From UBA2330 sp049293015 (lineage in GTDB: Bacteria > Bacteroidota > Ignavibacteria > Tepidaquicellales > Tepidaquicellaceae): 64,000 nucleotides of DNA. The notes beneath the pieces are model-generated. The model searched no databases, was not told the origin of the DNA, and saw nothing but the letters and a program-made list of their open reading frames with translations. Within the stretch, counting starts at the first letter, position 1, and every line of letters begins with the position of its first letter. The position numbers were made by a program, and so were the translations under genes. The stretch covers positions 1 to 64,000 of the forward strand of contig JBATSB010000098.1 in assembly GCA_049293015.1 (NCBI GenBank). Direction: 5' to 3'. Shown here one piece after another: positions 35,490 to 46,000 of the stretch.

Positions 35490-36651
35490 TAAAATAAAAA
35501 TATTGCACATATCTCCTGACGGAAAACTCTACGGCACAGAGCGACATATACTTGCGCTTGTAAAGCATTCTAACCGAAGTAAAATTGATCATTATGTTGC
35601 TACACCTGAAAGAGGAAATTTTAATGATGAGCTTGATAAAATTGGAGTACAGTATTTCATCGCCGGCAGGAAGCACGGGTATAAAAATAAACTAGATGGA
35701 ATTACTGCTGAAGGTACTAAAGAACTTTACAGATTAATGAAGAAGGAAAAATTTGATATTGTACATTCACATTTAAATTCATTCGGAGGAATAGTCGGTC
35801 GCATCGCCGGTGCAGGTTCTGTGGTGCATACTAGACACGGTGTATTCTGGAGTGAAGAAGAACTTGAGAATATTTCTGTAAAAGATAAATATTTTCAGAA
35901 AATAAAATCAGGAATTTTTGATTTGACAATAGCGATAGGCGAGTATGAAAAAAATACTATGATAGGTAAATTTGATTATGATGAAAATAAAATAAGAGTC
36001 ACTGTGAATGGTGTAGATACTGATGAACTGATTTCAAAAATAAACAGGACAATTTCAAAAAAGGATCTGTTCGGAACTGATGAATTTATTATCGGTACTG
36101 TCGGCAGACTCGAAAGACAGAAGGGTTTCAACATGTTGATAGAAGCTGCATCTAAGATCAAGGATTCGCTTGAGAATATAAAGTTTGTAATTATCGGAGA
36201 TGGAAGCTGTAAGGAAGAATTGATAAATCTCAGAGACGAATTCGGGCTTCAGGAAAAAATTGAATTCATCCCATATAAAGATAACATTCCAGATTATGTT
36301 CATAATTTTGATATTTATATTTCCACTTCTCTGTGGGAGGGAATGTCCTATTCCGTGCAGGAAGCAATGGCGATAGGTAAGCCGGTGATAGCACTGACTT
36401 CTGAAAATGTCAGTGGTCTGAAGGAGTTAATAGTGGATGGAGTTTCAGGGATATTGATAGAAAAGAATTATACAGAAGAGCTTGCAGAGAAAATTAAATC
36501 TCTGATCAAGGATGAAAAATACAGAAATTATCTTGGAGAGAATGCACAGGAGCGTGAGAAAAATTATTTTCAGGAATGGAGAACGGCGGCGGACATGGAT
36601 AAAGTTTATACAGAATTATATGATTCCAAAAATTTAATAAAGCAGTCATGA
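35479..36651 (+). CDS. Glycosyltransferase, family 4 type
   Basis: A 390-residue GT-B enzyme. Visible are ILHISPDGKLYGTERHILAL at the N-terminus, IVHSHLNSFGGIVGRIAG, the linker VNGVDTDEL, the donor-domain start IIGTVGRLERQKGFNMLIEA, FVIIGDGSCKEEL, and the E-x7-E region in STSLWEGMSYSVQEAMAIGK. The start is TTG at 35479, overlapping the GT9 gene by 11 bp; no ATG lies before the first beta strand. The stop overlaps the next gene as ATGA, so translational coupling is likely. Confidence 0.88.
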   Translation: MPDNKIKILHISPDGKLYGTERHILALVKHSNRSKIDHYVATPERGNFNDELDKIGVQYFIAGRKHGYKNKLDGITAEGTKELYRLMKKEKFDIVHSHLNSFGGIVGRIAGAGSVVHTRHGVFWSEEELENISVKDKYFQKIKSGIFDLTIAIGEYEKNTMIGKFDYDENKIRVTVNGVDTDELISKINRTISKKDLFGTDEFIIGTVGRLERQKGFNMLIEAASKIKDSLENIKFVIIGDGSCKEELINLRDEFGLQEKIEFIPYKDNIPDYVHNFDIYISTSLWEGMSYSVQEAMAIGKPVIALTSENVSGLKELIVDGVSGILIEKNYTEELAEKIKSLIKDEKYRNYLGENAQEREKNYFQEWRTAADMDKVYTELYDSKNLIKQS

Positions 36652-37913
36652 AAATACTTTTCATATCATATGATTTTCCATATCCTCCAACAGGCGGTTC
36701 CATCAGCAGAGATTACAATCTTATAAAACAGTTGTCAAAAAAGCATGAGCTGCACTGGATCAACAGAACCATCAGAGGAAAAATAAGTCAGGACAGGATT
36801 GATGAAATGGGAAAATATTTTGAAGAGATGGAAATAATAGAATGGGATTATGAACACAGTGTTACCGGACTTTTAAAAAGTTTGTTTACAGATACTCCTT
36901 ATATCATTCGAAGATTTTATTCGGAACAGATGAAGGAATTAGTAACAAAAAGCATTGGCAAAAATAATTTCGATCTGATACTTTGTGATCACATTTATCT
37001 TGCGCAGTATATTTCCGATAGCGTCATCGGAAAGATCCCTGTGATCCCGAATAACGAAGACTGCGGATTTACTTTTTATAAAAGAATGGCTGAAGAGTCC
37101 GGATTTATCAGAAGTCTGTATGCGCGTTCGCAATGGAAAAAATTACTAAAGTACGAGATCGAAATTTTAAAAAAATTCAGAGTATACATTACGACTTCTG
37201 AAAAAGAAAAAGAGCTTATATCTTCTTACTATAATGACGCTGATATAAAAGTGATCGAGAATGGAGTGGATACAGATTATTTTTACAAAAGGGAAAACAC
37301 TGTAAAGGATCCGTCAGTGATATTTACTGCCTGGTTTGGATACTATCCAAATACTGAAGCGGCAATTTATTTTGCAAAGAAGATCTTCCCACTGATTAAA
37401 AAAGAGATACCTGAACTGAAATTTATCATTGCCGGTAAAGAGCCGCCGAAAAGTGTAATCGAATTGTCATCCATTGAAGGAGTTCTTGTAACCGGTTATG
37501 TCGATGACATCAGAAACTTTCTAGGCAATGCATCTGCGGCTGTCATTCCTTTAAAGGTTGGTGGCGGTACACGACTTAAAATACTTGAAGCATTTTCCAT
37601 GGGAGTGCCTGTGATATCCACTGAGCTTGGCGCAGAAGGAATTTCAGCAGATGAGAATAAAGATATATTAATTGGGAAAGACGAAAAAGATTTTACTGAG
37701 AAGGTAGTTAAAGTATTAAAAAATAAAGAACTTTCTGAAATGCTTTCTGAAAATGGAAGAGCGTTAGCTGAAAAAAAATATGACTGGGAAATTATAGGTA
37801 ACGAACTTAATAAATTCTTAAATGAATTTGTAGAAAATTTTAAAAATGTAAACAAAACAAATGTACGATCTGCAGATACAAATAATAAATTACAATACGA
37901 AGAGATATCTTGA
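36648..37913 (+). CDS. Glycosyltransferase, family 4 type
   Basis: A 421-residue GT-B enzyme similar in layout to the 38696 product. It opens with ILFISYDFPYPPTGGSISRD and continues with YLAQYISDSVIGKIPVIPNN, VIENGVDTDYFYKRE, FTAWFGYYPNTEAAIYFAKK and the C-terminal PLKVGGGTRLKILEAFSMGV. The PYPPxGG start and the GGGTRLKxLEA motif are shared with the TIGR03087-like sugar transferases of exopolysaccharide clusters. It overlaps the preceding gene by four bases and the next by 53 bases, an unusually long overlap. Confidence 0.88.
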   Translation: MKILFISYDFPYPPTGGSISRDYNLIKQLSKKHELHWINRTIRGKISQDRIDEMGKYFEEMEIIEWDYEHSVTGLLKSLFTDTPYIIRRFYSEQMKELVTKSIGKNNFDLILCDHIYLAQYISDSVIGKIPVIPNNEDCGFTFYKRMAEESGFIRSLYARSQWKKLLKYEIEILKKFRVYITTSEKEKELISSYYNDADIKVIENGVDTDYFYKRENTVKDPSVIFTAWFGYYPNTEAAIYFAKKIFPLIKKEIPELKFIIAGKEPPKSVIELSSIEGVLVTGYVDDIRNFLGNASAAVIPLKVGGGTRLKILEAFSMGVPVISTELGAEGISADENKDILIGKDEKDFTEKVVKVLKNKELSEMLSENGRALAEKKYDWEIIGNELNKFLNEFVENFKNVNKTNVRSADTNNKLQYEEIS

Positions 37914-38670
37914 AGATTGTCTGGACGGGCTTTTTAAAGATCTGAAAGATTCGGGTCTGAAGTATAAAGTTCTCGTACTTGATAATAATTCTGATGATGA
38001 TCTAACAGATACTGAAATGAAATATTCTGGACAAGAGATCTCTTTTTCCAAATCGGATAAAAATCTGGGATTCGGCGGGGGACATAATTTTCTCTCAAAG
38101 AAAACTGACAGCAGATATATTCTGATACTTAATTCAGATATTCAATTCATTCAGCAGGACACTGTAAAAAATTTATATGAAAGACTAATTAGAGAAAGTG
38201 AATACAGTGTCGCAGGTCCGAAGCTTTTACTTGTAGATCTTAGCGGTCAGGAGTTTGATCACGGGGAACTTCATGGATTCCAATCTTGGGTGAAAAATAA
38301 TTACGGATCATCTTACTGGAAGCCGAGAGATTCCGAAGCTGAAGCTGCATGGGTTTCAGGTGCAGTGTTTTTATGTGATAAAAAAGTTTTTGAGAAAGTG
38401 AATGGTTTTGATGAAAAGTTTTTCCTTTATAAAGAAGAGGAAGACCTTTGTAAAAGAATCAGAGACGAAGGGTATAAGATACTCTATTTTCCTGAAGTGA
38501 GAGTTTTACACATCGGACATGTGGTGGCAAGAAGAAGCATTCATTTCTCAGATTCCATGGATCATTATCTGAATAAGCATTTCAGAAAAAATATGAGCTA
38601 TAAAATTTTGGATACAATAAAAAAAATAAAAGATATTTCGCTTTACGGAAAAGTAAGACAAAGAAGTTAA
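37861..38670 (+). CDS. Glycosyltransferase family 2, rhamnosyltransferase-like
   Basis: A 269-residue GT-A enzyme. Key points are IINYNTKRYLEDCLDGLF at the start, VLDNNSDDD, KNLGFGGGHNFLSKK, the metal-binding LILNSDIQF (DxD equivalent) and the acceptor-side VSGAVFLCDKKVFEKVNGFD, FFLYKEEEDLCKRIRDEGYK. These are typical of rhamnosyl- or galactofuranosyl-type transferases. The ATG at 37861 lies 53 bp inside the previous gene; a later start would cut into the first beta strand, so the overlap is real. Confidence 0.87.
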   Translation: MYDLQIQIINYNTKRYLEDCLDGLFKDLKDSGLKYKVLVLDNNSDDDLTDTEMKYSGQEISFSKSDKNLGFGGGHNFLSKKTDSRYILILNSDIQFIQQDTVKNLYERLIRESEYSVAGPKLLLVDLSGQEFDHGELHGFQSWVKNNYGSSYWKPRDSEAEAAWVSGAVFLCDKKVFEKVNGFDEKFFLYKEEEDLCKRIRDEGYKILYFPEVRVLHIGHVVARRSIHFSDSMDHYLNKHFRKNMSYKILDTIKKIKDISLYGKVRQRS

Positions 38671-38695
38671 TTTTAAAAATTTAAAATAATTTAAA

Positions 38696-39919
38696 ATGAA
38701 GATATTATTTCTTGCAAATCGGTTCCCGTACCCTCCTTACCGTGGAGATAAACTAAAGATTTTCAATCTTGCAAAACAATTATCTGAAAGGCATACGTTA
38801 TATCTGATAACTTTCATAGATGATAAAAAAGATTATACTTATTTGCCGGAACTCGAAAAATATTTCGATGATATTAAACTTGTTTATATGCCGCATATCA
38901 TGTCTGCCTTTAATAGTCTCAGTAATGTTTTTTCTGAAACTCCTTTTCAGATAAATTATTTTAAATCTAAAAGACTTAAAAAAGTTTTGGATGAATTTAT
39001 ATCACAAAATGAAATTGATGTCATTCATACACAGCATTTGAGGATGGCGCAATATACTGCCGGACTGAAAAATGTCAGTACAGTACTCGATCTTCCTGAT
39101 GCGTATTCGATGTACTGGAAAAGAAGAGCTTCGCAGAAAAAGAATCCGTTTATAAATTTTATGGAGAGATCTGAATATAAAAAGGTATTGAAATATGAAA
39201 AGATACTAGGGGAGTTTGACCTGTCACTAGTCTGTTCTGAAGAGGATAAAAATTATTTAAAATCGGAACATGAATTAAATAATATTGAGCTTTTAGAAAA
39301 TGGAGTTGACACAGATCAGTTCGGTGGAGATGAACATGATTACTTTATTGATGATCAAATTATTTTTACCGGTAATATGACATATCATCCGAATATTGAT
39401 GCGGCAGTTTATTTTGCAGAGGAAATATTTCCGGAAGTACTGAAGAAATTTCCAAACGTGAAATTTAAAATTGCAGGTCAGAATCCGACAGAGAAAATTC
39501 TTAAACTTCAATCAGAAAATATAATAGTCACAGGATTTGTGAAGTCACTTTCGGATGAATACAGAAAGAGTTCGATAGCAGTATCACCTGTGAGAGTCGG
39601 TGCAGGATCGATGAACAAAGTACTTGAGCCGATGTCAATGGGAGTACCTGTAGTTTCATCTGAAATAGGTTTTAAAGGACTTGGAGCAAAAGCCGGATTG
39701 GATATTTTGCTTGCAGAAAACAAAACTGATTTTATTTATTCTGTATGTAATCTTTTATCTGATCATGAATACAGAAAGTATATTGGTATGTCAGGCAGGG
39801 AAGTGATACAAAATAATCTAAGCTGGGAAAAGATTGCATTAAAACTTGAAGACTATTTCTATTCAGTTGCAGACAATAAGAAAGAAGAATATATTATGCA
39901 TTTTGAAAATGCCGGATAA
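38696..39919 (+). CDS. Glycosyltransferase, family 4 type (TIGR03087-like)
   Basis: A 407-residue GT-B enzyme. The N-terminus LFLANRFPYPPYRGDKLKIF, the middle VIHTQHLRMAQYTAGLKNVS, the linker LLENGVDTDQF, FTGNMTYHPNIDAAVYFAEE and the C-terminal SPVRVGAGSMNKVLEPMSMG follow the TIGR03087 sugar transferase pattern seen in exopolysaccharide loci. It resembles the 36648 product along its length and may be an older duplicate. Last gene of the plus-strand polysaccharide run, 25 bp after the GT2 gene; a minus-strand gene converges 11 bp later. Confidence 0.87.
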   Translation: MKILFLANRFPYPPYRGDKLKIFNLAKQLSERHTLYLITFIDDKKDYTYLPELEKYFDDIKLVYMPHIMSAFNSLSNVFSETPFQINYFKSKRLKKVLDEFISQNEIDVIHTQHLRMAQYTAGLKNVSTVLDLPDAYSMYWKRRASQKKNPFINFMERSEYKKVLKYEKILGEFDLSLVCSEEDKNYLKSEHELNNIELLENGVDTDQFGGDEHDYFIDDQIIFTGNMTYHPNIDAAVYFAEEIFPEVLKKFPNVKFKIAGQNPTEKILKLQSENIIVTGFVKSLSDEYRKSSIAVSPVRVGAGSMNKVLEPMSMGVPVVSSEIGFKGLGAKAGLDILLAENKTDFIYSVCNLLSDHEYRKYIGMSGREVIQNNLSWEKIALKLEDYFYSVADNKKEEYIMHFENAG

Positions 39920-39930
39920 AATTTCAGAAC

Positions 39931-40656
39931 TCAAATCTTACCTCCTTCTTTTACTGCGATCTCCGAGCCTTCGGCAAGGAAGACAGAGACTGGCTTTTCA
40001 GACTTTAAAAAACTGAATTCATTTCCATAAGTGTTTTCAAAATTTACATTTATTGAATGATCAATTGTCTTATACATTTCCCATCTTGGATGTGTGACGC
40101 CATATTCAGAAGTTGAACTTTCATTTAACTTTGTGTAACCCCAGTAATGTTCGGTTATAAATTCCTCTTCGCTGTTTTTTTCAATTTCAATCTGATCCAT
40201 TCCGGTTATTACTTTTATGGAATTCCAATCTTCATATTTTTTCCATCGGTATTCAACAGTTAATTTACCGGAAGTCTGATCTGATTCCCAGATATGTGAC
40301 ATTGGCATTGTCTCGTAATTTTCTTTATACAGATTGTTTGCAATAAATGATAGAGCACGTTTTGAGACTATTTCTTTTATAAAAACTACACCTCGTCTCC
40401 ATTCGTTTTTTTCCTTGTTAAAATGTTTTACATAAAACCTGAGATTTACTTCTTCAAAATTTCTATGAAACGGTATTTTGATATTTTTTAAACGTGTATT
40501 CAAAAACATAAATCCGACCAGACTTAAGTAACAGGTTCCGTTCCATAGATCTGGTAAGGTATTAAATGGAATGAACGGCTCAAGTATTTTTTTATCAACT
40601 GCATAATTGATCATCAGGAGTTTTCTCCATTCTGCTGACAGAAAAGTTTTTGACAT
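39931..40656 (-). CDS. DUF2071 (YqjF-like) protein
   Basis: I start at the Met of MSKTFLSAEWRKLLMINYAV (40656), since this begins the conserved domain; an in-frame ATG at 40701 adds 15 residues. The 241-residue product has the DUF2071 landmarks: W-R-x-L-x-x-x-N-Y at the start, LVGFMFLNTRLKNIKIPFHR, FEEVNLRFYVKH and RRGVVFIKEIVSKRALSFIA. DUF2071 is an acetoacetate-decarboxylase-like fold with no settled function. It is cytoplasmic and monocistronic. Confidence 0.85.
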   Translation of the reverse strand: MSKTFLSAEWRKLLMINYAVDKKILEPFIPFNTLPDLWNGTCYLSLVGFMFLNTRLKNIKIPFHRNFEEVNLRFYVKHFNKEKNEWRRGVVFIKEIVSKRALSFIANNLYKENYETMPMSHIWESDQTSGKLTVEYRWKKYEDWNSIKVITGMDQIEIEKNSEEEFITEHYWGYTKLNESSTSEYGVTHPRWEMYKTIDHSINVNFENTYGNEFSFLKSEKPVSVFLAEGSEIAVKEGGKI

Positions 40657-40857
40657 AATGTAAATTGATTTTTGGAAAAGTTTGTAAACCGAAAATAGCA
40701 AATTCAGTTTCCATATTCTGTAAAATAATTACTGTATTTTTATATCATTCTTAGAAGTGTTTTATAGAGATAAAAAAATATAGCTATAACTTACTTTAAA
40801 TTTATAAAAGAGCTTTGCATATTTAGACATTGAAATAAATCACATTAATTTTTAGAC

Positions 40858-41511
40858 ATGGTAACAAAATTATTCGTAACAACATCAATTTTATTTTCAT
40901 TTTTAGTATCTGAAAATAATAGTTCTGATTCGATTAAATTAAAAGTATTTGAAATATCGGATTCTACTATTACTAAAGGGAAAAAATTTTGGACAGTTCA
41001 GCCGGGTGAAATTGATCCGGGACGCGAGATAAAATTTAACAACTCAAATTTAGCTCCTGAGGATGTTCGGATTATTTTCAATGATTTTTTCAAAAAGTAT
41101 ATAGCTATAAAGGAAGCACTTGTCTATAAAGATTCGTATGGAGCGGGCAGTAAGACACTTACGTTACTTGAACAAATGAAGTCAAAATCTGATGAAGTGA
41201 ATAAAGATATCAAAGATGCGAGATGGGATATATTTATACACAATTATGAAAGTATTGTGAAGAAAGTTAAAGCAAATAAATTTATTGCTGAGCAGAGGTT
41301 TACATTCAGTGAAGTCAGCAGAGGATTAGAAAATTTTATTAAGCAGTACGGACTTAATGATAAAACAATTTATCTGATGCAGTACAGAAATGATTCGTTG
41401 AATATAAATTCTTCTTGGATGACAGATAAAAAGGATTTTAAGAATCCATATACAGGTGAAATTAATGACACTGTTTATTCAAGGGTGAAGGAAGTTTGGG
41501 TGTTTGAGTAA
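40858..41511 (+). CDS. Exported DUF3347-like protein
   Basis: A 217-residue protein with a weak N-terminal export signal (MVTKLFVTTSILFSFLVSEN). The main part fits the DUF3347 pattern: IFNDFFKKYIAIKEALVYKD, then IFIHNYESIVKKVKANKFIA, FSEVSRGLENFIKQYG, IYLMQYRND and SSWMTDKKDFKNPYTGEIND. DUF3347 often occurs in periplasmic proteins near metal efflux systems; the CPMA metal-site core is absent here (LMQY instead), so metal binding is doubtful. No efflux genes are adjacent. The call is tentative. Confidence 0.62.
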   Translation: MVTKLFVTTSILFSFLVSENNSSDSIKLKVFEISDSTITKGKKFWTVQPGEIDPGREIKFNNSNLAPEDVRIIFNDFFKKYIAIKEALVYKDSYGAGSKTLTLLEQMKSKSDEVNKDIKDARWDIFIHNYESIVKKVKANKFIAEQRFTFSEVSRGLENFIKQYGLNDKTIYLMQYRNDSLNINSSWMTDKKDFKNPYTGEINDTVYSRVKEVWVFE

Positions 41512-41575
41512 ATATTTTTTTACACCCATCCAAGGAAGTTTACTTATAAAATTCAAATATCATTAATTCTAATTT

Positions 41576-41668
41576 GAGCTGTTATTGTTGGCTAAAAAGT
41601 TTGCAATAATTTATATAAGAATTTTAACTTTTAATTTCACAAACTTTTTGGAACTCCAGCAACGGCTC
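41576..41668. repeat. Short inverted-repeat element (M family), copy e
   Basis: The arms GAGCTGTTATTGTTGGCTAA and TTTGGAACTCCAGCAACGGC + TC are imperfect reverse complements over about 30 bp. The centre (GCAATAATTTATATAAGAAT) differs from the other copies but the AAAAAGTTTGC and CAAACTTTTTGG cores are kept. It lies 14 kb from the main cluster. Confidence 0.72.
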
Positions 41669-41725
41669 GAATTTATTAATAATTTTGAGATTCATTTTTA
41701 CTGCTTAAATTTAAATTACAAGAAA

Positions 41726-42187
41726 TTATTTTTTTGCATCAGTTGATTCCATTTGAACAGCTCTGATACCATCTGTTTGTGAATAATTATCTATTGTGCA
41801 TTGAAGATAAGTAGTATCGATGTTTGTTCGGTTATATATAAACTTTACTTCTGCTTTCCCGCCTTGATAACCTTCAGGTATTATGTTTAATTCGTATTCA
41901 TCATGATAATCATTTCTAGGGACTATAATATAAATTTTTTCCAATTTATATTTGAAATCTTCCGGAATAGTTTGAGGTGTACCAGGAATTACAGGAAATG
42001 GTTTTACTCTGTCCCAGGGCCACCAGGGAATATCATAATTAATTTTAACATTTACATTAAAATCACAATTAGAATTTATAATCAAAGGAGTTCTTTCGTA
42101 TTTCTGCCCATAAATAGAAATTAAAAGAAAATAAACAAGACTTCCAAATGCCAAAAGTATCAACAAATATTTCAATGCTTTTTTCAT
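41726..42187 (-). CDS. Small membrane-anchored protein, tandem paralogue 1
   Basis: A 153-residue protein with one N-terminal hydrophobic helix (ALKYLLILLAFGSLVYFLLI) followed by a short beta-rich domain facing outward. I do not recognise the family. Its C-terminus, TIDNYSQTDGIRAVQMESTD, is almost the same as that of the upstream gene 42266 (TISEYNETDGIRAVQMESTD); the middle regions also align (VNVKINYDIPWW / VSVILQYDGGYM; LEKIYIIV / RKKLIYISIV). The two genes are a tandem duplication, 78 bp apart and probably co-transcribed. The invariant tail suggests a functional contact. Confidence 0.7.
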   Translation of the reverse strand: MKKALKYLLILLAFGSLVYFLLISIYGQKYERTPLIINSNCDFNVNVKINYDIPWWPWDRVKPFPVIPGTPQTIPEDFKYKLEKIYIIVPRNDYHDEYELNIIPEGYQGGKAEVKFIYNRTNIDTTYLQCTIDNYSQTDGIRAVQMESTDAKK

Positions 42188-42265
42188 AATAAAATTTTTT
42201 AATTATGTGAAATAATTTGTAAGTAATTTGTTTCGTTTTTAAAGAACTTTTTAATGTAAAATTAA

Positions 42266-42721
42266 TCAAAGTATTGCATCAGTTGATTCCATTTGGACTG
42301 CTCTGATTCCATCTGTTTCGTTGTATTCTGAGATTGTACATTTAAGCCAAATTTCTTTATTACTATTCTCATATTTGAACTCTACAGTAAATGGTATTTT
42401 TCCTCTATAATTATTAGGAACTATTGGAATTATATCTCCAGACTTATCTACAATGCTTATATAAATTAATTTTTTTCTAATTTCTTCTTTAGGGTGGTAT
42501 CCTGAATTTTCACGTGGAATATCGTCATAGGATATTGGATCTCTCATATATCCACCATCATACTGAAGGATAACTGAAACATCATATTTGCAATTTTCCG
42601 TGTAAAAACTAGGTGGGGTATAATTTTTTAGTTGTGAAGTTGATATATATAATAAATAAATTGAACACATTAAAACCAATATTCCAACAGAAATAATGAT
42701 AAGTTTTAGTCTGGGTTTCAT
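42266..42721 (-). CDS. Small membrane-anchored protein, tandem paralogue 2
   Basis: A 151-residue protein with an N-terminal anchor (LKLIIISVGILVLMCSIYLL) and a beta-rich exterior domain containing NCKYDVSVILQYDGGYMRDP. It shares its overall plan and its last 19 residues with the 41726 product, with near-identical DNA over that end. Family unknown. It is the first gene of the pair. The 283 bp upstream, to 43004, show nothing identifiable. Confidence 0.7.
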   Translation of the reverse strand: MKPRLKLIIISVGILVLMCSIYLLYISTSQLKNYTPPSFYTENCKYDVSVILQYDGGYMRDPISYDDIPRENSGYHPKEEIRKKLIYISIVDKSGDIIPIVPNNYRGKIPFTVEFKYENSNKEIWLKCTISEYNETDGIRAVQMESTDAIL

Positions 42722-43004
42722 AATAATAATTTATTTTTAGAAAAATTTATATTTATCAAAAATTATTGAAATTTATCTTCATATAATAACTTATATTATT
42801 TTCTTCACTACCATAGATCAATAAGAATGATTTCTGAAATATGAATATATTAATTTATCAAAGTAAAATTTATTAATGGTAATTTGAATTACTTTACCTG
42901 AAGGAATGAGACATAGTTTTAGGGAATGGCAAATTGAAACTTTCATAATTTAATCATCTAAATTGGATATAAATTACAAATAATAATTAAAATAATCCAC
43001 AAGA

Positions 43005-46000
43005 TTATTTTAATTCTTCCAGTTTATCTGAATAAATTTTTTGAGGGATATTAGAATATAATTCTTTAAACAAAGAGTATGATATTCTGTTAAAATGATT
43101 TTTAAAATTCAGTTCAATTTTGTTATCAATAAGCAGGTTATTCAAATCAAAGAGATCCAGATAAGCAAAAGCAGCATATTCTTTGTTGTCGAAATTATTT
43201 ATTAATGATTCCATTTTTTTTATCAAATTTCTGAATAAAACAGAATGCTTTTCAGTTAATTTTAATTTCTTACCCGTAATTTTATTAAGTTCCAAAAAGA
43301 GATTATTTTTAAGTATTATAAAATTGAAAACATCTGTGCAAATTATTTTATTTGATTTCTTCTCAGAAAGAAAATCAGAACAAATTTTTATAGATTCATT
43401 CAACTTGCCTTTTTGGGTAAGTGCTTCAGAATAGTTCTTTACTATATATTCGAAATCTTTTTTAATAGAATATTTTACTGAAAGATCACAACCCTTTTTA
43501 TAAAATTTTAAAGCATTTTCTATATCACCTGAATCCTTATATACATCTGCAATATTTACAGTTGCTCTAAGAATACCTTCTTTATTAGATGATTTTTTGT
43601 CGATCAATAGCTGTTTATAATGTAATTTCAATGCTCTTGAATATTGTCCGGTTTGATTGTAGATCTGAGCCATATTGGAATAGGAATTTGCTATCCTGTC
43701 AGTTCTTTTTAATTTTTTATCAATATCAGATTGTAGTTTAAAATAATTTAAAGCATCATTAAACTTTCCTTTCGCCATCAATCCTACTCCAAAATTGAAG
43801 TATGAAACCGATAAACCCGAGAGATCATTTACAGTTCTGTAATATTTAATTTGCTGTTCAAAAATCTCAAATGCCTTTTTATATTCATCCTTAACAATTA
43901 AAATATTTCCCATATTGCCAAGTGTTCTATAATATCCTCTTCTGTTTCCAATTTTTGAAAAGACTTTTAAAGCTTTTTTGAATTTATTAAGTGCTTCATT
44001 GTTTTCACCCATATAAAAATTTACAATTGCTTCTTCTATATACAAATCAGCAAGAAAATTTTCATCTTTTATTTTTTTAAAATATTTATATACTTTTTTT
44101 AAATTATATAATGAATCCTTGTATTCTCCAATCCTTCTGTAATTATTGCCAAGATTGAAATATGCTTTTACGATGTAATCGTCAGCATTAAATTTTAATG
44201 CAGTTTTTAACTGTTCTTTAAACACATTGAAAGAATTTTTATAATCCCCTTTTTCAAGATAAATTTTCCCAATTCCATTTAAAGTAATTAATAATTCAAT
44301 ACTTTTATTATTTGAATTGAAATATTTCCGGCATCCTTCATATAAAGCCAGTGATTTATCATATTCATTTTGCAGAAAAAGCAAATTAGCCAAATATTTA
44401 TTTGATATTTCCATTTTATATTTGTCATCAAGAAAAAGTGATATTGATTTTGCAGAATTAATAATATTTTTAGCTTCTTCCCATTTAGAAATTATACACA
44501 GGATCTCCGCTTTTTTAAAAAGTATTTCAATTAATTCAGATGTATAAGTTTGCTTTTTAAGGATCTTTTCAATAAGGTTGTAAATTTCAAGAGCATTATC
44601 GTTTTGATATTCTTTTTTATATTCATCTGCAATATTGCATTGTAGTCTGATGTATTCATTTACAGCATCCGAAAATTTATTGTCTTTTAAATTACTTTTT
44701 AAAAAAACAGGCTCTTTTAGATGATTTACAATTCCATTTCCAATCCCCAGATGATATGCTATCTGTTCTAACAAATTTTGGGAAAGTTTTTTATAATTTA
44801 AATTTCTTATTGATTCTGCTGCTCTTAAATGTAACTCTGATAAAGCCGAATTCATTTGCATTGTATACAACGATTCTTTTAACAATGCATGAATAAATTT
44901 ATATTTACCGTTACTTCCGGAATACCATATATTTTCTTCTTCAGCAATTCTGATATGATTTCCAATTTCCTCGCTGTTGTTAAACATATCCTTTAAAACT
45001 CTTTCTTCAAATTCTCTGCCTAATACGGATGCACTTTGTACTATAGTTTTAACATCTTCCGGAAGCTTATCAAACCTGGAGATTAAAACATTATTTATTG
45101 TTGAAGGTAATATTTTTTTATCATAATCAATTAAACAGTAAGAATTATTTTCCATTTTCCAAAAATTTCTTTCTTTGTAATCAAGTATAAGTTGCTCTGC
45201 AAAATATGGATTTCCATTTGTACTTTCTAAAATATGCTGTGCTGCAGTATCATCGATTTGTTTATTTAGAAATTTAAAAGCTAGATTTTTTATATTTTCT
45301 ATTTGAAAATATTTTAATTCAATATTAAAATGAAATTTGCTCCCTTTAATATTTGGCAATATATTGTTCATTTTAAAATTTTGCCTTGTGGTTGTAATTA
45401 TAACCAATGGAATGTCAGGAATATTATTGACAAGCATATTTATTAATGAAGCTGATTCTTTATCTAACCAATGAATATCTTCTATTTCAATAATAACAGG
45501 CTGGATAAGACATTCAGCAATTATGAGATTACAAAATGCAAATAAAAAATTCTCTAATCTTAAAGTAGGGTCAAGTTTTTCAAAAAATGAATTGTCCCAT
45601 CTTATATCAATCATAGCAGCTAAAACTGACCGGGTCCTTTCAAGTTCTGATCTGACCTGAACCGTATTATTTTCTACATATTTGTTTTCAATAGAAATGT
45701 TCTCAAGTTGTTTATTTATTATATCAAGTATATTATTAAATATTCTTTTATTTTCTTCGTGTGTATTTGAACTTGTTTGTTTAAAAAAATTCTTTAAAAG
45801 ATATTTAAAAGGCGATAAAGGAAATTTTGAAATTTCAGATGTATAACAATAGAGCCAGGAAATATTATTATTTTGGATATATCTATTTTTAAATTCCCTG
45901 ATAAGATTTGTCTTACCAATCCCTGCTTCACCTGAAATATTAATTATTCCCGGAGTATTTTCTTTTAAATATTTATCAACATAAAGGTTTAAATTTTTTA

